The position numbers and the translations under genes were made by a program. Positions 19,527 to 29,791 of a DNA stretch of 64,000 bases are shown here, one piece after another; the stretch's first letter is position 1, and each line of letters starts with the position of its first letter. This stretch comes from Myroides indicus (GTDB lineage: Bacteria; Bacteroidota; Bacteroidia; Flavobacteriales; Flavobacteriaceae): assembly GCF_004364575.1 (NCBI RefSeq), contig NZ_SOAG01000012.1, positions 1 through 64,000 on the forward strand. The letters are read 5' to 3'. The notes beneath the pieces are model-generated. The model was not told the origin of the DNA and did not search any database. It was given only the letters and a program-made list of their open reading frames with translations.

Positions 19527-19568
19527 TAAATAATTCAAGTTGGCGAAAAAGTCAGCTTGAATTATTTA
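19527..19568 (+). terminator. long hairpin after the M16 peptidase gene
   Basis: An 18-bp stem (arms 19527-19544 and 19551-19568, two G-U wobbles) with a GAAAAA loop begins directly after the stop codon. There is no long T tract afterwards, so it may act mainly as a 3'-end stabiliser or weak terminator. Confidence 0.65.
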
Positions 19569-19668
19569 TACTTCATTAAAAATACTGAAAAGGGAGTTAG
19601 TGCCGAGAAGTTTTTATTGTAATGCAATTAATTTTAGAGTACCAGTACCTTCAAAAGGAATATAACTA

Positions 19669-19699
19669 AAAAGCGCGATTAAATATTAATCGCGCTTTT
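19669..19699. terminator. bidirectional terminator between M16 gene and atpC
   Basis: Perfect 14-bp stem AAAAGCGCGATTAA / TTAATCGCGCTTTT with a 3-nt loop, flanked by T on the plus side and A on the other. It fits termination for both convergent transcripts. Confidence 0.85.
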
Positions 19700-19735
19700 A
19701 TTATTGTTGTTTGTATGTAGTATCTCTAAAAGATA

Positions 19736-20017
19736 TTAATTCACTAATACGATAACTTTATTTGCGTTCATCTCTATCGTTCCGGAAGATATAGATAAGT
19801 GATAAGTGGTATTGCTTATCTGTTGAAATTTAGATTTAAATTCTGAAGCAATAACGATATTGTCTCCGCTAAATTTGACATCACCTTTTGTTAAAATAGA
19901 TACAATAGGGGCGTGATTGTTTAGCATTTGAAACTCACCGTCGATGCCCGGAACAGAAACAGAGGTAACTTCTCCGGAGAATAAAACAGCTTCAGGTGAT
20001 ACAATTTCTAATTTCAT
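19736..20017 (-). CDS. atpC: F1 ATP synthase epsilon subunit, short form
   Basis: 93 residues, matching only the N-terminal beta-sandwich of epsilon (MKLEIVSPEAVLFSGEV, PGIDGEFQMLNNHAPIV). The C-terminal two-helix regulatory domain of about 40 residues, present in E. coli, is absent, as is usual in Bacteroidota. The subunit contacts gamma and the c-ring in the central stalk. It follows atpD by 29 bp in the same transcript. The auto-inhibitory role of the missing helices is therefore not expected here. Confidence 0.95.
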   Translation of the reverse strand: MKLEIVSPEAVLFSGEVTSVSVPGIDGEFQMLNNHAPIVSILTKGDVKFSGDNIVIASEFKSKFQQISNTTYHLSISSGTIEMNANKVIVLVN

Positions 20018-20046
20018 AGTGGTGTTTTTTAATAAGATTGAATTGA

Positions 20047-21561
<1,515 letters not shown>

Positions 21562-21619
21562 TTATGTATTTATTTAACAGCTATTTAGGTTTGGTGAAAA
21601 ATTATACTTTTTCAGAGTG

Positions 21620-21627
21620 CAAAGATA
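21620..21627 (-). promoter_or_regulatory. candidate -7 box (TAtcTTTG) for atpDC
   Basis: On the minus strand this reads TATCTTTG followed by CA, about 62 bp before the atpD start; exact match to TAnnTTTG. Confidence 0.6.
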
Positions 21628-21676
21628 GTTTTTTTTCTGAAAATTAAAAAGTTTGAAATTTTTATTTTTAAATATA

Positions 21677-21705
21677 AAATGCGAGCTAAATATTAACTCG
21701 CATTT
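21677..21705 (-). terminator. terminator downstream of glmS
   Basis: AAATGCGAG / CTCGCATTT 9-bp stem with an 11-nt loop, followed on the minus strand by a T-rich stretch. It sits 5 bp past the glmS stop and upstream of the atpDC promoter. Confidence 0.8.
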
Positions 21706-21709
21706 TTAT

Positions 21710-23554
21710 CTATTCTACTGTTACTGACTTTGCTAAATTTCGCGGCTGATCTACATTGCAATTCCTTAAAACGGCTATGTGATAAGATAGTAGTTGAAGA
21801 GGGATAGTAGTTAAGATCGGAGACAAGGCTTCAGAAATTCCCGGAACTTCAATAACGTGATCTGCTAATTCCTTTACTTGTTTATCTCCTTTAGTAACTA
21901 CAGCAATAATTTTTCCGTTTCGGGCTTTAATTTCCTGTATATTGCTCACAACCTTGTCATAGTGATGCTGATTAGGAGCAATTACAACCACCGGCATATG
22001 CTCATCAATAAGAGCAATAGGTCCGTGTTTCATTTCTGCTGCAGGATAACCTTCAGCGTGTATATAAGAAATTTCTTTGAGTTTAAGAGCTCCTTCCAAT
22101 GCAACTGGATAATTATACCCTCGTCCAAGATAAAGACAATTAGTGGCAGATTGGTAGGCTTGTGCCACTTTAAAAATTGTATCATTTTGTGTAAGTGCTT
22201 CTTCCACTCTTTCCGGAACCGTTTCCAATTCGTGCAGATATTTCTGGTATTCAGAGTTGGACAGTGTTCCTTTTGCTTTTGCCAGCCTAAGAGCAATCAA
22301 TGTTAGTACAGTTACCTGAGTTGTAAAGGCTTTAGTAGAAGCAACTCCTATTTCCGGACCGGCGTGAGTATAAGCGCCTGCATGAGTTTCTCTGGAAATG
22401 GAAGAACCTACTACATTGCATACGCCAAAAACAAAAGCTCCTTTTTTCTTGGCAAGCTTTATCGCAGCGAGTGTGTCTGCTGTTTCTCCCGATTGAGAAA
22501 TAGCGATAATAATATCATCGTTGTTGATAATAGGATTTCTGTATCTGAATTCAGATGCATACTCTACTTCAACCGGGATTCTCGTAAATTCTTCAATAAT
22601 GTATTCGGCAACTAGACCAGCATGCCAAGATGTACCACAAGCGGCGATGATTATTCTTTTGGCGTTTAAAAACTTATCTATATTGTCTTCAATTCCAGCC
22701 ATTCTGATAAGTCCCTGGTTTGCCAGCAAACGACCTCTGAAAGTGTCTTTAATTACTTCGGGCTGTTCGTATATCTCTTTCAGCATAAAATGGTCATAGC
22801 CATTTTTTTCTATTTGTTCAAGATTTAGTTGTAATTCCTGAACGTAGTGATCCACTAAACTGTCGTCTTTTATCTTTCTGATGCGAAGCGGTTTGTGTAA
22901 ACGAATCACTGCCATTTCCTCATCTTCTAAATAAATGGCATTATTGGTATATTCAATAAAAGGAGAGGCGTCAGAAGTAATAAAATATTCATTTTCACCT
23001 ATCCCTATTGCCAGCGGACTTCCAAGTCGGGCAGCAACAATTTCATCTGGTTTTTTGATGTCCATTACTGCAATAGCATAAGCTCCCACAACTTGATTTA
23101 AAGCAATTTGTACTGCTTTTCCTAACTTTACACCTTGGGTTTTTTGAACATCTTCAATCAAATTGATTAAAACTTCGGTATCAGTATCTGATTTAAATGT
23201 ATATCCCCGTTTAATCAGTTCCTTTTTTAAAGAATCGTAATTTTCAATAATTCCGTTGTGAATAATTACCAATTCTCCGGAATTAGAAAAATGGGGATGA
23301 GAGTTAACATCATTTGGAACGCCATGGGTTGCCCATCGGGTGTGCCCGATTCCGACAGTTCCTTTTTTTATCTCTTCTGTGCTTTTAGCTTCTAAGTCAG
23401 AAACCTTTCCTTTCGTTTTACAAAGGTTTATCTGTTCTCCGTCAAATACGGCTAAGCCAGCACTGTCATATCCTCTGTATTCCAGGCGGGTTAGTCCCTT
23501 TATAATTACAGGAAAAGCATCTCTATGTCCGATATATCCAACTATTCCACACAT
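21710..23554 (-). CDS. glmS: glutamine-fructose-6-phosphate aminotransferase (isomerizing)
   Basis: 614 residues, normal length. The N-terminal Ntn glutamine amidotransferase domain begins MCGIVGYIGHRDAF, with Cys2 as nucleophile after Met removal, and contains GHTRWATHG. Two SIS sugar-isomerase domains follow (CGTSWHAG, SQSGETADT, STKAFTTQ), and the C-terminus ends LAKSVTVE. It makes glucosamine-6-phosphate, the first committed step toward UDP-GlcNAc for peptidoglycan and LPS. It follows the DUF4270 gene by 6 bp, so they are probably co-transcribed. Confidence 0.98.
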   Translation of the reverse strand: MCGIVGYIGHRDAFPVIIKGLTRLEYRGYDSAGLAVFDGEQINLCKTKGKVSDLEAKSTEEIKKGTVGIGHTRWATHGVPNDVNSHPHFSNSGELVIIHNGIIENYDSLKKELIKRGYTFKSDTDTEVLINLIEDVQKTQGVKLGKAVQIALNQVVGAYAIAVMDIKKPDEIVAARLGSPLAIGIGENEYFITSDASPFIEYTNNAIYLEDEEMAVIRLHKPLRIRKIKDDSLVDHYVQELQLNLEQIEKNGYDHFMLKEIYEQPEVIKDTFRGRLLANQGLIRMAGIEDNIDKFLNAKRIIIAACGTSWHAGLVAEYIIEEFTRIPVEVEYASEFRYRNPIINNDDIIIAISQSGETADTLAAIKLAKKKGAFVFGVCNVVGSSISRETHAGAYTHAGPEIGVASTKAFTTQVTVLTLIALRLAKAKGTLSNSEYQKYLHELETVPERVEEALTQNDTIFKVAQAYQSATNCLYLGRGYNYPVALEGALKLKEISYIHAEGYPAAEMKHGPIALIDEHMPVVVIAPNQHHYDKVVSNIQEIKARNGKIIAVVTKGDKQVKELADHVIEVPGISEALSPILTTIPLQLLSYHIAVLRNCNVDQPRNLAKSVTVE

Positions 23555-23560
23555 ACAATT

Positions 23561-25228
23561 TTAATTTTTAGTTTTTGTATAAAATATTTCTAACTTCATT
23601 TTTTTGCCTTCTGCCTGCGTATTGGCACCGTACAAAACTGTTCCAACAGGACAGCTGACAGAAAAAGCAGGTATAGTTTTGATATCGTTAGGTGAATTAT
23701 CAATTGGTGATTCTAAAGTTTGATTTTTAATATAATTTAAAAAAGAGCTGTTATAATCATTTGTCATTGACAATGCTAATTTAGGACTCTTTTTAAAATC
23801 TTTGCTTTTGATAAGGGAGCGAAGGTATTCTGTGATTCTAAATCTATATAGGTTTCCTTCCAGATTTTTATCCTTGTTTTCTTCTTGAAAAATTCCTCCA
23901 AAAACAGCTTTTAGATACGATGAATTTGTATTTGTATCATTTGAAAAATCTACTAAAGATACTTCGTCATCGTAATTGTAAAGATAAAGACGCTTTGGAT
24001 TAATGTTATTGCTCATCGCATTTTCGTCAACATATACAGTCAGGATGGCATCGTTGATTAAAATATCGTCTTCTCTTAATTTTTTAAGTTCAGCATAATC
24101 GTTCTTTGAAAAAAGATCAACTATGGCAATAGAGCCTTCACCTCCTTTTATATAAAGTTTATCATCTCCGTTTTTAGTATCTGCCTGTGATATAGCATCC
24201 AAGTATTCAGCATTATTGGAGTTTTGATAAAGATTTACATTTATGTTTGAATTTGCATCTAAATTTCCGCTGCTTACACCGCTGGAAAGAGAAAAAGTCA
24301 TTGTCTTTTTTTCAGTAGTTGTTGTTTCTTCTCCTTCGCTGTTAGTCGATTTTTTTTCGTCTGTATATTTGACAACTAGCTGTCCCTGAAAAATATTTAA
24401 CAACCCAATAGCTCCTTTAGACGAATTCCCGCTGGCAACAAAATATAAACCTCTAAACAGATCATTAAAAGTGTTAGGATCTTGCAGCGCTGTTTTTTTT
24501 CCGATAAATAATTCCTGAAAATATTCCTTATTTAAATCTAGCCAAAGTCCTGGAGATAGTCTTTCTTGTTCTTGATGTTTACCCGTGGTTTCATCCTTTA
24601 TCGGATTTCCGTCTTTGTCGTATTTATATATGATTATGTTTGTATTGGTAAAAACAAAATTAGTGTTTTGCTTACTGTCGGGAGAGTCGTTAAGTATATT
24701 TCCTATTTTGTTAGAATTAAAAATAGAACTGTTATTAGAAAAATATTTAGAGCTTCCACCTTGTGAAGGATTAGAATTACTCAAAAAATATCCGTTTTGA
24801 TATACTTTTAAATCAAAAGATCCATCGCCATAAACATTGTTTAGTTTATACTTAGCGATATCGTTCTCTGTTTTTTCATATTCAGAGAAATAAGGGATAT
24901 AAACGTAAACAGAGTCTATTTTTGCATTTTCGCCGATTAAAGAAAAAGCCGAGCTGTTAGATGCAACTTGTACTACAAAACTACTGGAAGTTTGCCCTAA
25001 AGTGCCATTTTCATAAAAACCTAATGGTATTTCAACTAAGTTTTTTGTGTCAGCAGCACCATAGCTTTGATTGTAAGCAACAATATTTTCAACAGTATAT
25101 GTTTCTATATTGATATTGCCATCGCCGATAATATTTCCTCCGACATCGCTGAAATCCTTATCACAAGATTGTAGGCCGATAAAGGTCAAAGCAAAAAGTA
25201 TTCCTTTAAAGATGTTTTTACGATTCAT
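23561..25228 (-). CDS. DUF4270 family lipoprotein
   Basis: 555 residues with a lipoprotein signal (MNRKNIFKGILFALTFIGLQSC, lipid Cys then DKDFSD). DUF4270 features include a GG-rich start, then TYTVEN and NLVEIPLGFYENGTLGQT, extracellular-type beta-rich sequence and the KLYIKGGEGS segment. The family is common in Bacteroidota, outer-membrane-anchored and of unknown function. In flavobacteria it typically sits between the glycogen-synthase-like gene and glmS, as here (26 bp downstream of the former, 6 bp upstream of the latter). A link to cell-envelope sugar metabolism is suggested only by this conserved neighbourhood. Confidence 0.85.
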   Translation of the reverse strand: MNRKNIFKGILFALTFIGLQSCDKDFSDVGGNIIGDGNINIETYTVENIVAYNQSYGAADTKNLVEIPLGFYENGTLGQTSSSFVVQVASNSSAFSLIGENAKIDSVYVYIPYFSEYEKTENDIAKYKLNNVYGDGSFDLKVYQNGYFLSNSNPSQGGSSKYFSNNSSIFNSNKIGNILNDSPDSKQNTNFVFTNTNIIIYKYDKDGNPIKDETTGKHQEQERLSPGLWLDLNKEYFQELFIGKKTALQDPNTFNDLFRGLYFVASGNSSKGAIGLLNIFQGQLVVKYTDEKKSTNSEGEETTTTEKKTMTFSLSSGVSSGNLDANSNINVNLYQNSNNAEYLDAISQADTKNGDDKLYIKGGEGSIAIVDLFSKNDYAELKKLREDDILINDAILTVYVDENAMSNNINPKRLYLYNYDDEVSLVDFSNDTNTNSSYLKAVFGGIFQEENKDKNLEGNLYRFRITEYLRSLIKSKDFKKSPKLALSMTNDYNSSFLNYIKNQTLESPIDNSPNDIKTIPAFSVSCPVGTVLYGANTQAEGKKMKLEIFYTKTKN

Positions 25229-25254
25229 CTATTCTATCCGATTGTGGGTTTTAA

Positions 25255-26064
25255 TTATAAAAAGGTTTTATAGAACCGGGTATAAGCTTCCGCAAAGCCT
25301 TCTTTTGGAGTGAAAGGTAAGAAAGGTTTTTTAGAAGATTCTATAAATTTTGTTAAACTTGGAAGCGTGTTTTCAGAGGCTATAATAACGCCGTCTGAAT
25401 TCTGAATCGCATTTTTCATAATATTCTCGTAGGTCGATTTTTCGTAATCTGCCAAAACCTCTTTCGGCAATTCGTCAAATGCTACCTTATCTTTCATATT
25501 GCTGCTCAATACACCTTCAAAAGCTTCATTAAAAACAGAAGTGATTACTTTTGTTTCAGAAAAAATAGCCTCATTTTTATAAAAGTGCTTTAAATAAGCC
25601 GGCAATAAAGAAGCCATCCAACCCTGTACGTGGATGATGTCAGGTACCCAGTTTAGCTTTTTAACCGTTTCAATTACTCCTTTAGTAAAAAAAATAGCGC
25701 GCTCGTCATTGTCTGCAAATAAAGCACCGTCTTCGTCTGTAAAAGTCGACTTTCTTTTAAAGTATTCGTCATTGTCGATGAAATACACCTGAATGCGCTC
25801 TTTCGGAATAGAAGCCACTTTAATAATCAAAGGCATATCAATGTCATTTACAACAAGATTCATGCCTGATAGTCTGATTACTTCGTGTAGTTGGTGTCTT
25901 CTCTCATTTATACTACCGTACCTCGGCATAAAAATTCTTATTTGTCCCCCCTGATCGTTAATCATCTTAGGAGCGTCATAAGACATTAATGAAACTTCAT
26001 TTTCTGCTAAATACGGTACCACTTCAGATGATACATATAATATCCTCTTATCTTTCATCTTCAA
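25255..26064 (-). CDS. short glycogen/starch-synthase-like protein (GT5 N-terminal domain only)
   Basis: 269 residues. The start KRILYVSSEVVPYL and later IHVQGWMASLLPAYL resemble the N-terminal half of GT5 glycogen synthases, which are normally about 480 residues. The ADP-glucose-binding KxGGL motif expected just after the start is replaced by AENEVSLMS, and the C-terminal Rossmann domain is missing. It is annotated in flavobacteria as glycogen synthase, but here it is unlikely to be a classical synthase. A paralogue with another transferase or regulatory role is possible. Divergent from panC; it heads a minus-strand run with the DUF4270 gene and glmS. Confidence 0.7.
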   Translation of the reverse strand: MKMKDKRILYVSSEVVPYLAENEVSLMSYDAPKMINDQGGQIRIFMPRYGSINERRHQLHEVIRLSGMNLVVNDIDMPLIIKVASIPKERIQVYFIDNDEYFKRKSTFTDEDGALFADNDERAIFFTKGVIETVKKLNWVPDIIHVQGWMASLLPAYLKHFYKNEAIFSETKVITSVFNEAFEGVLSSNMKDKVAFDELPKEVLADYEKSTYENIMKNAIQNSDGVIIASENTLPSLTKFIESSKKPFLPFTPKEGFAEAYTRFYKTFL

Positions 26065-26098
26065 TTCTGATTTCTGATTTTGAAATAAATAAACACTG

Positions 26099-26106
26099 CA
26101 AATTTA
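26099..26106 (-). promoter_or_regulatory. candidate -7 box (TAaaTTTG) for the GT5-like gene and its operon
   Basis: Reads TAAATTTG on the minus strand, 35 bp before the ATG, inside the 104-bp region shared with panC. Confidence 0.5.
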
Positions 26107-26137
26107 CGAAATTTTATGGAGTTATTTCTTAAATAGC

Positions 26138-26145
26138 TAATTTTG
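26138..26145 (+). promoter_or_regulatory. candidate -7 box (TAatTTTG) for panC-panD
   Basis: Exact TAnnTTTG match 23 bp before the panC ATG; back to back with the opposite-strand box at 26099-26106. Confidence 0.55.
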
Positions 26146-26168
26146 CCATTATTTTAAACAATATATAA

Positions 26169-27014
26169 ATGTTTTTATTTAGCACAAAAGCTGAATTACA
26201 AGAGTTTTTAAGCTCTTTTAAACAAACAGGCAAAACTGTGGGACTTGTCCCTACTATGGGTGCAATTCATAGAGGACATCTGTTTTTGATGGAACATTCA
26301 TTAAGAGAAAATAACTGTACCGTAGTTAGTATTTTTGTCAATCCTACACAATTTAACAATCCTGAGGATTTGGAAAAATACCCGAGAACTCTGGACAGAG
26401 ATATTCAGATGATAGAAACTCTTTCAAATCAGATAGTGGTTTTTGCTCCATCTGTACATGAAATATATCAGGGTAATACGGTAGCGCAGTCTTTTGATTT
26501 TGATGGGCTTGAAAACGAAATGGAAGGAGCACAAAGACCCGGACATTTTGACGGAGTGGGAACTGTGGTGAAAAAACTTTTTGAATTAGTACAGCCGAAC
26601 AGAGCTTATTTTGGAGAAAAAGATTTTCAACAATTGCAGGTTATCCGAAAAATGGTTGAAAAAGAAAAACTTCCGATTCAAATTTCAGGGGTGCCTATTC
26701 TTAGAGAAGAAAACGGATTAGCTATGAGCTCAAGAAATGAAAGAGTTTCTGAAGAAGGATTAAAAAAATCAGCTTTTTTATTTGAGGTGTTAAATAAGGC
26801 AAAAGAACTGTTTCAAACAGAAACAATTGAAAAAGTACAGCAATTTGTTGAGAGTGAATTTAAAAATAATTCTAACTTTGACCTCGAATACTTTACCATT
26901 GCTGATGAAGAAACTTTGAAAAATGCTCAAACAAAAGAAGCTGGGCATAAATACAGAGGGTTTTTGGTAGCGCATATTGAAGGTGTTCGGTTAATAGATA
27001 ATCTGTCTTTTTAA
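26169..27014 (+). CDS. panC: pantothenate synthetase
   Basis: 281 residues, normal length. It contains the HxGH-like ATP motif ([10 protein letters not shown]), [19 protein letters not shown], the [10 protein letters not shown] motif and the KMSKS-equivalent MSSRNERV. It condenses pantoate and beta-alanine with ATP to give pantothenate in CoA synthesis. panD, which makes the beta-alanine, follows after 16 bp, so the two last precursors of the pathway are co-expressed. Confidence 0.97.
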   Translation: MFLFSTKAELQEFLSSFKQTGKTVGLVPTMGAIHRGHLFLMEHSLRENNCTVVSIFVNPTQFNNPEDLEKYPRTLDRDIQMIETLSNQIVVFAPSVHEIYQGNTVAQSFDFDGLENEMEGAQRPGHFDGVGTVVKKLFELVQPNRAYFGEKDFQQLQVIRKMVEKEKLPIQISGVPILREENGLAMSSRNERVSEEGLKKSAFLFEVLNKAKELFQTETIEKVQQFVESEFKNNSNFDLEYFTIADEETLKNAQTKEAGHKYRGFLVAHIEGVRLIDNLSF

Positions 27015-27030
27015 TAAAAACAAAAGTAAA

Positions 27031-27381
27031 ATGCAAGTTGAAGTAGTAAAATCAAAAATTCACCGCGTAAAAGTAACCGGCGCTGATTTACACTATATTG
27101 GTAGTATAACTATTGATGAATCTTTGTTGGAAGCCGCTAATATGATTGAAGGCGAAAAAGTAGCTATTGTCAATATCAACAACGGAGAGCGATTTGAAAC
27201 CTATGTGATTCCCGGACCTAAAAATAGTGGGGAAATTACACTAAACGGACCCGCAGCTCGCAAAGTTCAAAAAGGAGATATCATTATCGTTATTGCTTAT
27301 GGGATAATGGATTTTGAAGAAGCAAAGTCTTTTAAACCGGCAATTATCTTTCCAAACGAAGAAACCAACCAGTTAAGTTAA
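27031..27381 (+). CDS. panD: aspartate 1-decarboxylase proenzyme
   Basis: 116 residues. The self-cleavage site Gly24-Ser25 lies in YIGSITID; cleavage produces the pyruvoyl group on Ser25. The conserved [12 protein letters not shown] and [12 protein letters not shown] segments are present. It converts aspartate to beta-alanine for panC just upstream. Confidence 0.97.
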   Translation: MQVEVVKSKIHRVKVTGADLHYIGSITIDESLLEAANMIEGEKVAIVNINNGERFETYVIPGPKNSGEITLNGPAARKVQKGDIIIVIAYGIMDFEEAKSFKPAIIFPNEETNQLS

Positions 27382-27390
27382 TATTTTGGA

Positions 27391-28359
27391 TTGAAACAAA
27401 AGATAAGTAAAATATTCAATATCGGACTCCCGCTTTTGCTGGGAGTTTTTTTGATTTATTACGCTTATCAACAATTTACTGCCCAGCAGATTCACGAAAT
27501 AGGAGTACAATTTAAAAACGCAGACTATAAATACATTTATTTAGCCTCCTTTTTCTCTGTTCTCAGTCTTTGGGCAAGAGCATACCGTTGGAAGTACGCT
27601 TTGCGCTTTATGGGATATGATTCAGGTACATTTACCAACTTTATGGCACTTTCTGTCGGCTATCTGATGAACTTAACTGTTCCCCGATCAGGTGAGATTT
27701 CCAGAGCATTAGTATTGCAGAAATATAAAAAAGTCCCTTTTGATAAAATTTTTGGTACAATTATTTCTGAACGGATAATTGATTTATTTTGTCTTTTGTT
27801 ATGTGTTTTTACCGCATTGATTTTGCAATACGATATTTTGAAAGAGTTTTTATTAAACTATGTGCCGGTTAAAAAACTGTTTGGACTGGGCGTTTTCTTA
27901 GTTTTGACGATTATTGCTTTTACACTTATCTTTAAATTTTCTCGCTGGAAAGCAGTTGTATATGTCAAAAATAAAATAAAAGGATTGACAGAAGGAGTAC
28001 AAAGTATCTTCAGAATGCCGTATAGAACCGGTTTTCTCTTTTTTACACTGTTGATTTGGGGCGGATATATCGCAACGTTTTATTTTGGTACCTTTGCTCT
28101 TGCAGAAACAAGCGCGCTGACTTTTCCTGTTGTTATGTCTGCCTTTGTAGCCGGAAGTTTTGCAATTTCTTTTACCAATGGCGGTATTGGCGCTTTTCCG
28201 CTGATTATTTCCGAGCTATTGCTTTTCTATGGAGTTTCTACAGTTTCAGGTACTGCGTTTGGCTGGATTTTATGGACTACACAAACGGCAATTATTGTGA
28301 TTCTAGGGGTATTTTCTCTCTTGTTTTTGCCTTTGATAAGCTCAAAATCGGCAAGATAG
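27391..28359 (+). CDS. flippase-like lysylphosphatidylglycerol synthase TM-domain family protein
   Basis: 322 residues, several predicted membrane helices. The conserved PRSGEISRALVL segment and the NGGIGAFPLIISELLLFYG segment are typical of the UPF0104 / LPG_synthase_TM family. It starts at a TTG 9 bp after panD; no ATG lies near and the reading starts directly with MKQKISKIFN if TTG is read as Met. The family includes lipid flippases and the membrane part of MprF. No MprF catalytic domain is attached, so lipid or polyprenol-linked transport is more likely than lysylation. Confidence 0.8.
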   Translation: MKQKISKIFNIGLPLLLGVFLIYYAYQQFTAQQIHEIGVQFKNADYKYIYLASFFSVLSLWARAYRWKYALRFMGYDSGTFTNFMALSVGYLMNLTVPRSGEISRALVLQKYKKVPFDKIFGTIISERIIDLFCLLLCVFTALILQYDILKEFLLNYVPVKKLFGLGVFLVLTIIAFTLIFKFSRWKAVVYVKNKIKGLTEGVQSIFRMPYRTGFLFFTLLIWGGYIATFYFGTFALAETSALTFPVVMSAFVAGSFAISFTNGGIGAFPLIISELLLFYGVSTVSGTAFGWILWTTQTAIIVILGVFSLLFLPLISSKSAR

Positions 28360-28378
28360 CGTAAGATTGCTTTCGCGT

Positions 28379-28386
28379 TATTTTTG
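28379..28386 (+). promoter_or_regulatory. candidate -7 box (TAttTTTG) for radA
   Basis: Exact TAnnTTTG match about 27 bp before the radA ATG. Confidence 0.5.
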
Positions 28387-28413
28387 TATTTTTACGTTTT
28401 AAAATAAAAATGT

Positions 28414-29781
28414 ATGGCGAAAGTAAAAACCGCTTTTTTTTGTCAAAATTGCGGAACGCAATTTCCCAAATGGATGGGACAGTGTACAGCTTGTAAAGAG
28501 TGGAATACTTTGGTAGAAGAAGTAATTCAAAAAGAAGAAAAAAGCAGCTGGAAGCTCGCATCCAATATTTCAGCTACACAGCGGGCTGCAAAACCTTTGA
28601 AAGTAAAAGAAATAGACAGTGCCGAAGAAATTCGAATGAATACGCTGGATGGGGAGCTAAACCGAGTACTTGGCGGAGGATTGGTTCCCGGTTCTATGGT
28701 GCTGCTGGGAGGAGAGCCCGGCATAGGGAAAAGTACACTACTGTTGCAGATTTCGCTTAAACTGCCCTATAAAACGCTGTACGTTTCAGGAGAAGAAAGT
28801 CAAAAGCAAATTAAAATGCGCGCAGAGCGAATCAATCCACAAAGCGAACAGTGCTATATCCTGACCGAAACCAATACGCAAAATATCTTTAGACAAATAG
28901 ACGAAATTCAACCTGATGTATTGATTATAGATTCTATCCAGACCTTGCATACTGATTACATCGAATCTTCAGCCGGAACTGTATCTCAAATTAAGGAATG
29001 TACAGCTGAACTGACCAAATTTGCCAAAGAAACTGGAACGCCGGTTTTAATTATCGGGCATATTACCAAAGACGGAAGCATTGCCGGACCCAAAATGCTG
29101 GAACACATGGTAGATACCGTTTTACAGTTTGAGGGCGACCGAAATCACGTTTACCGGATTTTGAGAGCTAATAAAAACCGCTTTGGCTCCACAGCAGAAC
29201 TCGGTATTTACGAAATGCAGGGAAGCGGGCTCAGAGAAGTGGCAAACCCTTCGGAAATACTGATTTCACATAAAGAAGAAGAATTATCCGGAACGGCAAT
29301 TTCCGCAACATTGGAAGGAATGCGTCCGCTGATGGTAGAAGTTCAGGCTTTGGTAAGCACAGCAGTTTACGGAACCCCACAGCGCAGTGCTACGGGATAT
29401 AATCTAAAGCGCCTGAATATGATTTTGGCTGTTTTGGAAAAGCGAGCCGGATTCCGATTGGGGCAAAAAGACGTGTTTTTAAACATTACCGGTGGAATTA
29501 CAGTTGACGATCCGGCAATAGATTTAGGCGTTGTTGCTGCTATTTTGTCATCGGATCAGGATTTGCCGGTGGGAAAAGATTTTGTTTTTGCCGGAGAAGT
29601 GGGATTAACAGGAGAAATAAGACCGATAAACAGAGCAGATCAGCGCATTCAGGAAGCCGAAAAATTAGGGTTTTCAACTATATTTATTTCAAAATACAAC
29701 AAAATAACCTACAAAAGTTCTGGTATAAAAGTTATCTTAGTTACTAAAATAGAAGATGTGGTAGAATATCTTTTTGGATAA
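28414..29781 (+). CDS. radA: DNA repair protein RadA (Sms)
   Basis: 455 residues in the canonical order. A four-Cys zinc finger (CQNCGTQFPKWMGQCTACKEW region, residues 10-30) is followed by a RecA-like ATPase with Walker A GGEPGIGKST and the RadA-specific NKNRFGS motif. The C-terminal Lon-protease-like domain shows GGITVDDPAIDLGVVAAI. It helps branch migration and processing of recombination intermediates. The next gene starts 10 bp after its stop, so the two are likely co-transcribed. Confidence 0.97.
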   Translation: MAKVKTAFFCQNCGTQFPKWMGQCTACKEWNTLVEEVIQKEEKSSWKLASNISATQRAAKPLKVKEIDSAEEIRMNTLDGELNRVLGGGLVPGSMVLLGGEPGIGKSTLLLQISLKLPYKTLYVSGEESQKQIKMRAERINPQSEQCYILTETNTQNIFRQIDEIQPDVLIIDSIQTLHTDYIESSAGTVSQIKECTAELTKFAKETGTPVLIIGHITKDGSIAGPKMLEHMVDTVLQFEGDRNHVYRILRANKNRFGSTAELGIYEMQGSGLREVANPSEILISHKEEELSGTAISATLEGMRPLMVEVQALVSTAVYGTPQRSATGYNLKRLNMILAVLEKRAGFRLGQKDVFLNITGGITVDDPAIDLGVVAAILSSDQDLPVGKDFVFAGEVGLTGEIRPINRADQRIQEAEKLGFSTIFISKYNKITYKSSGIKVILVTKIEDVVEYLFG

Positions 29782-29791
29782 AATAAAAGCT

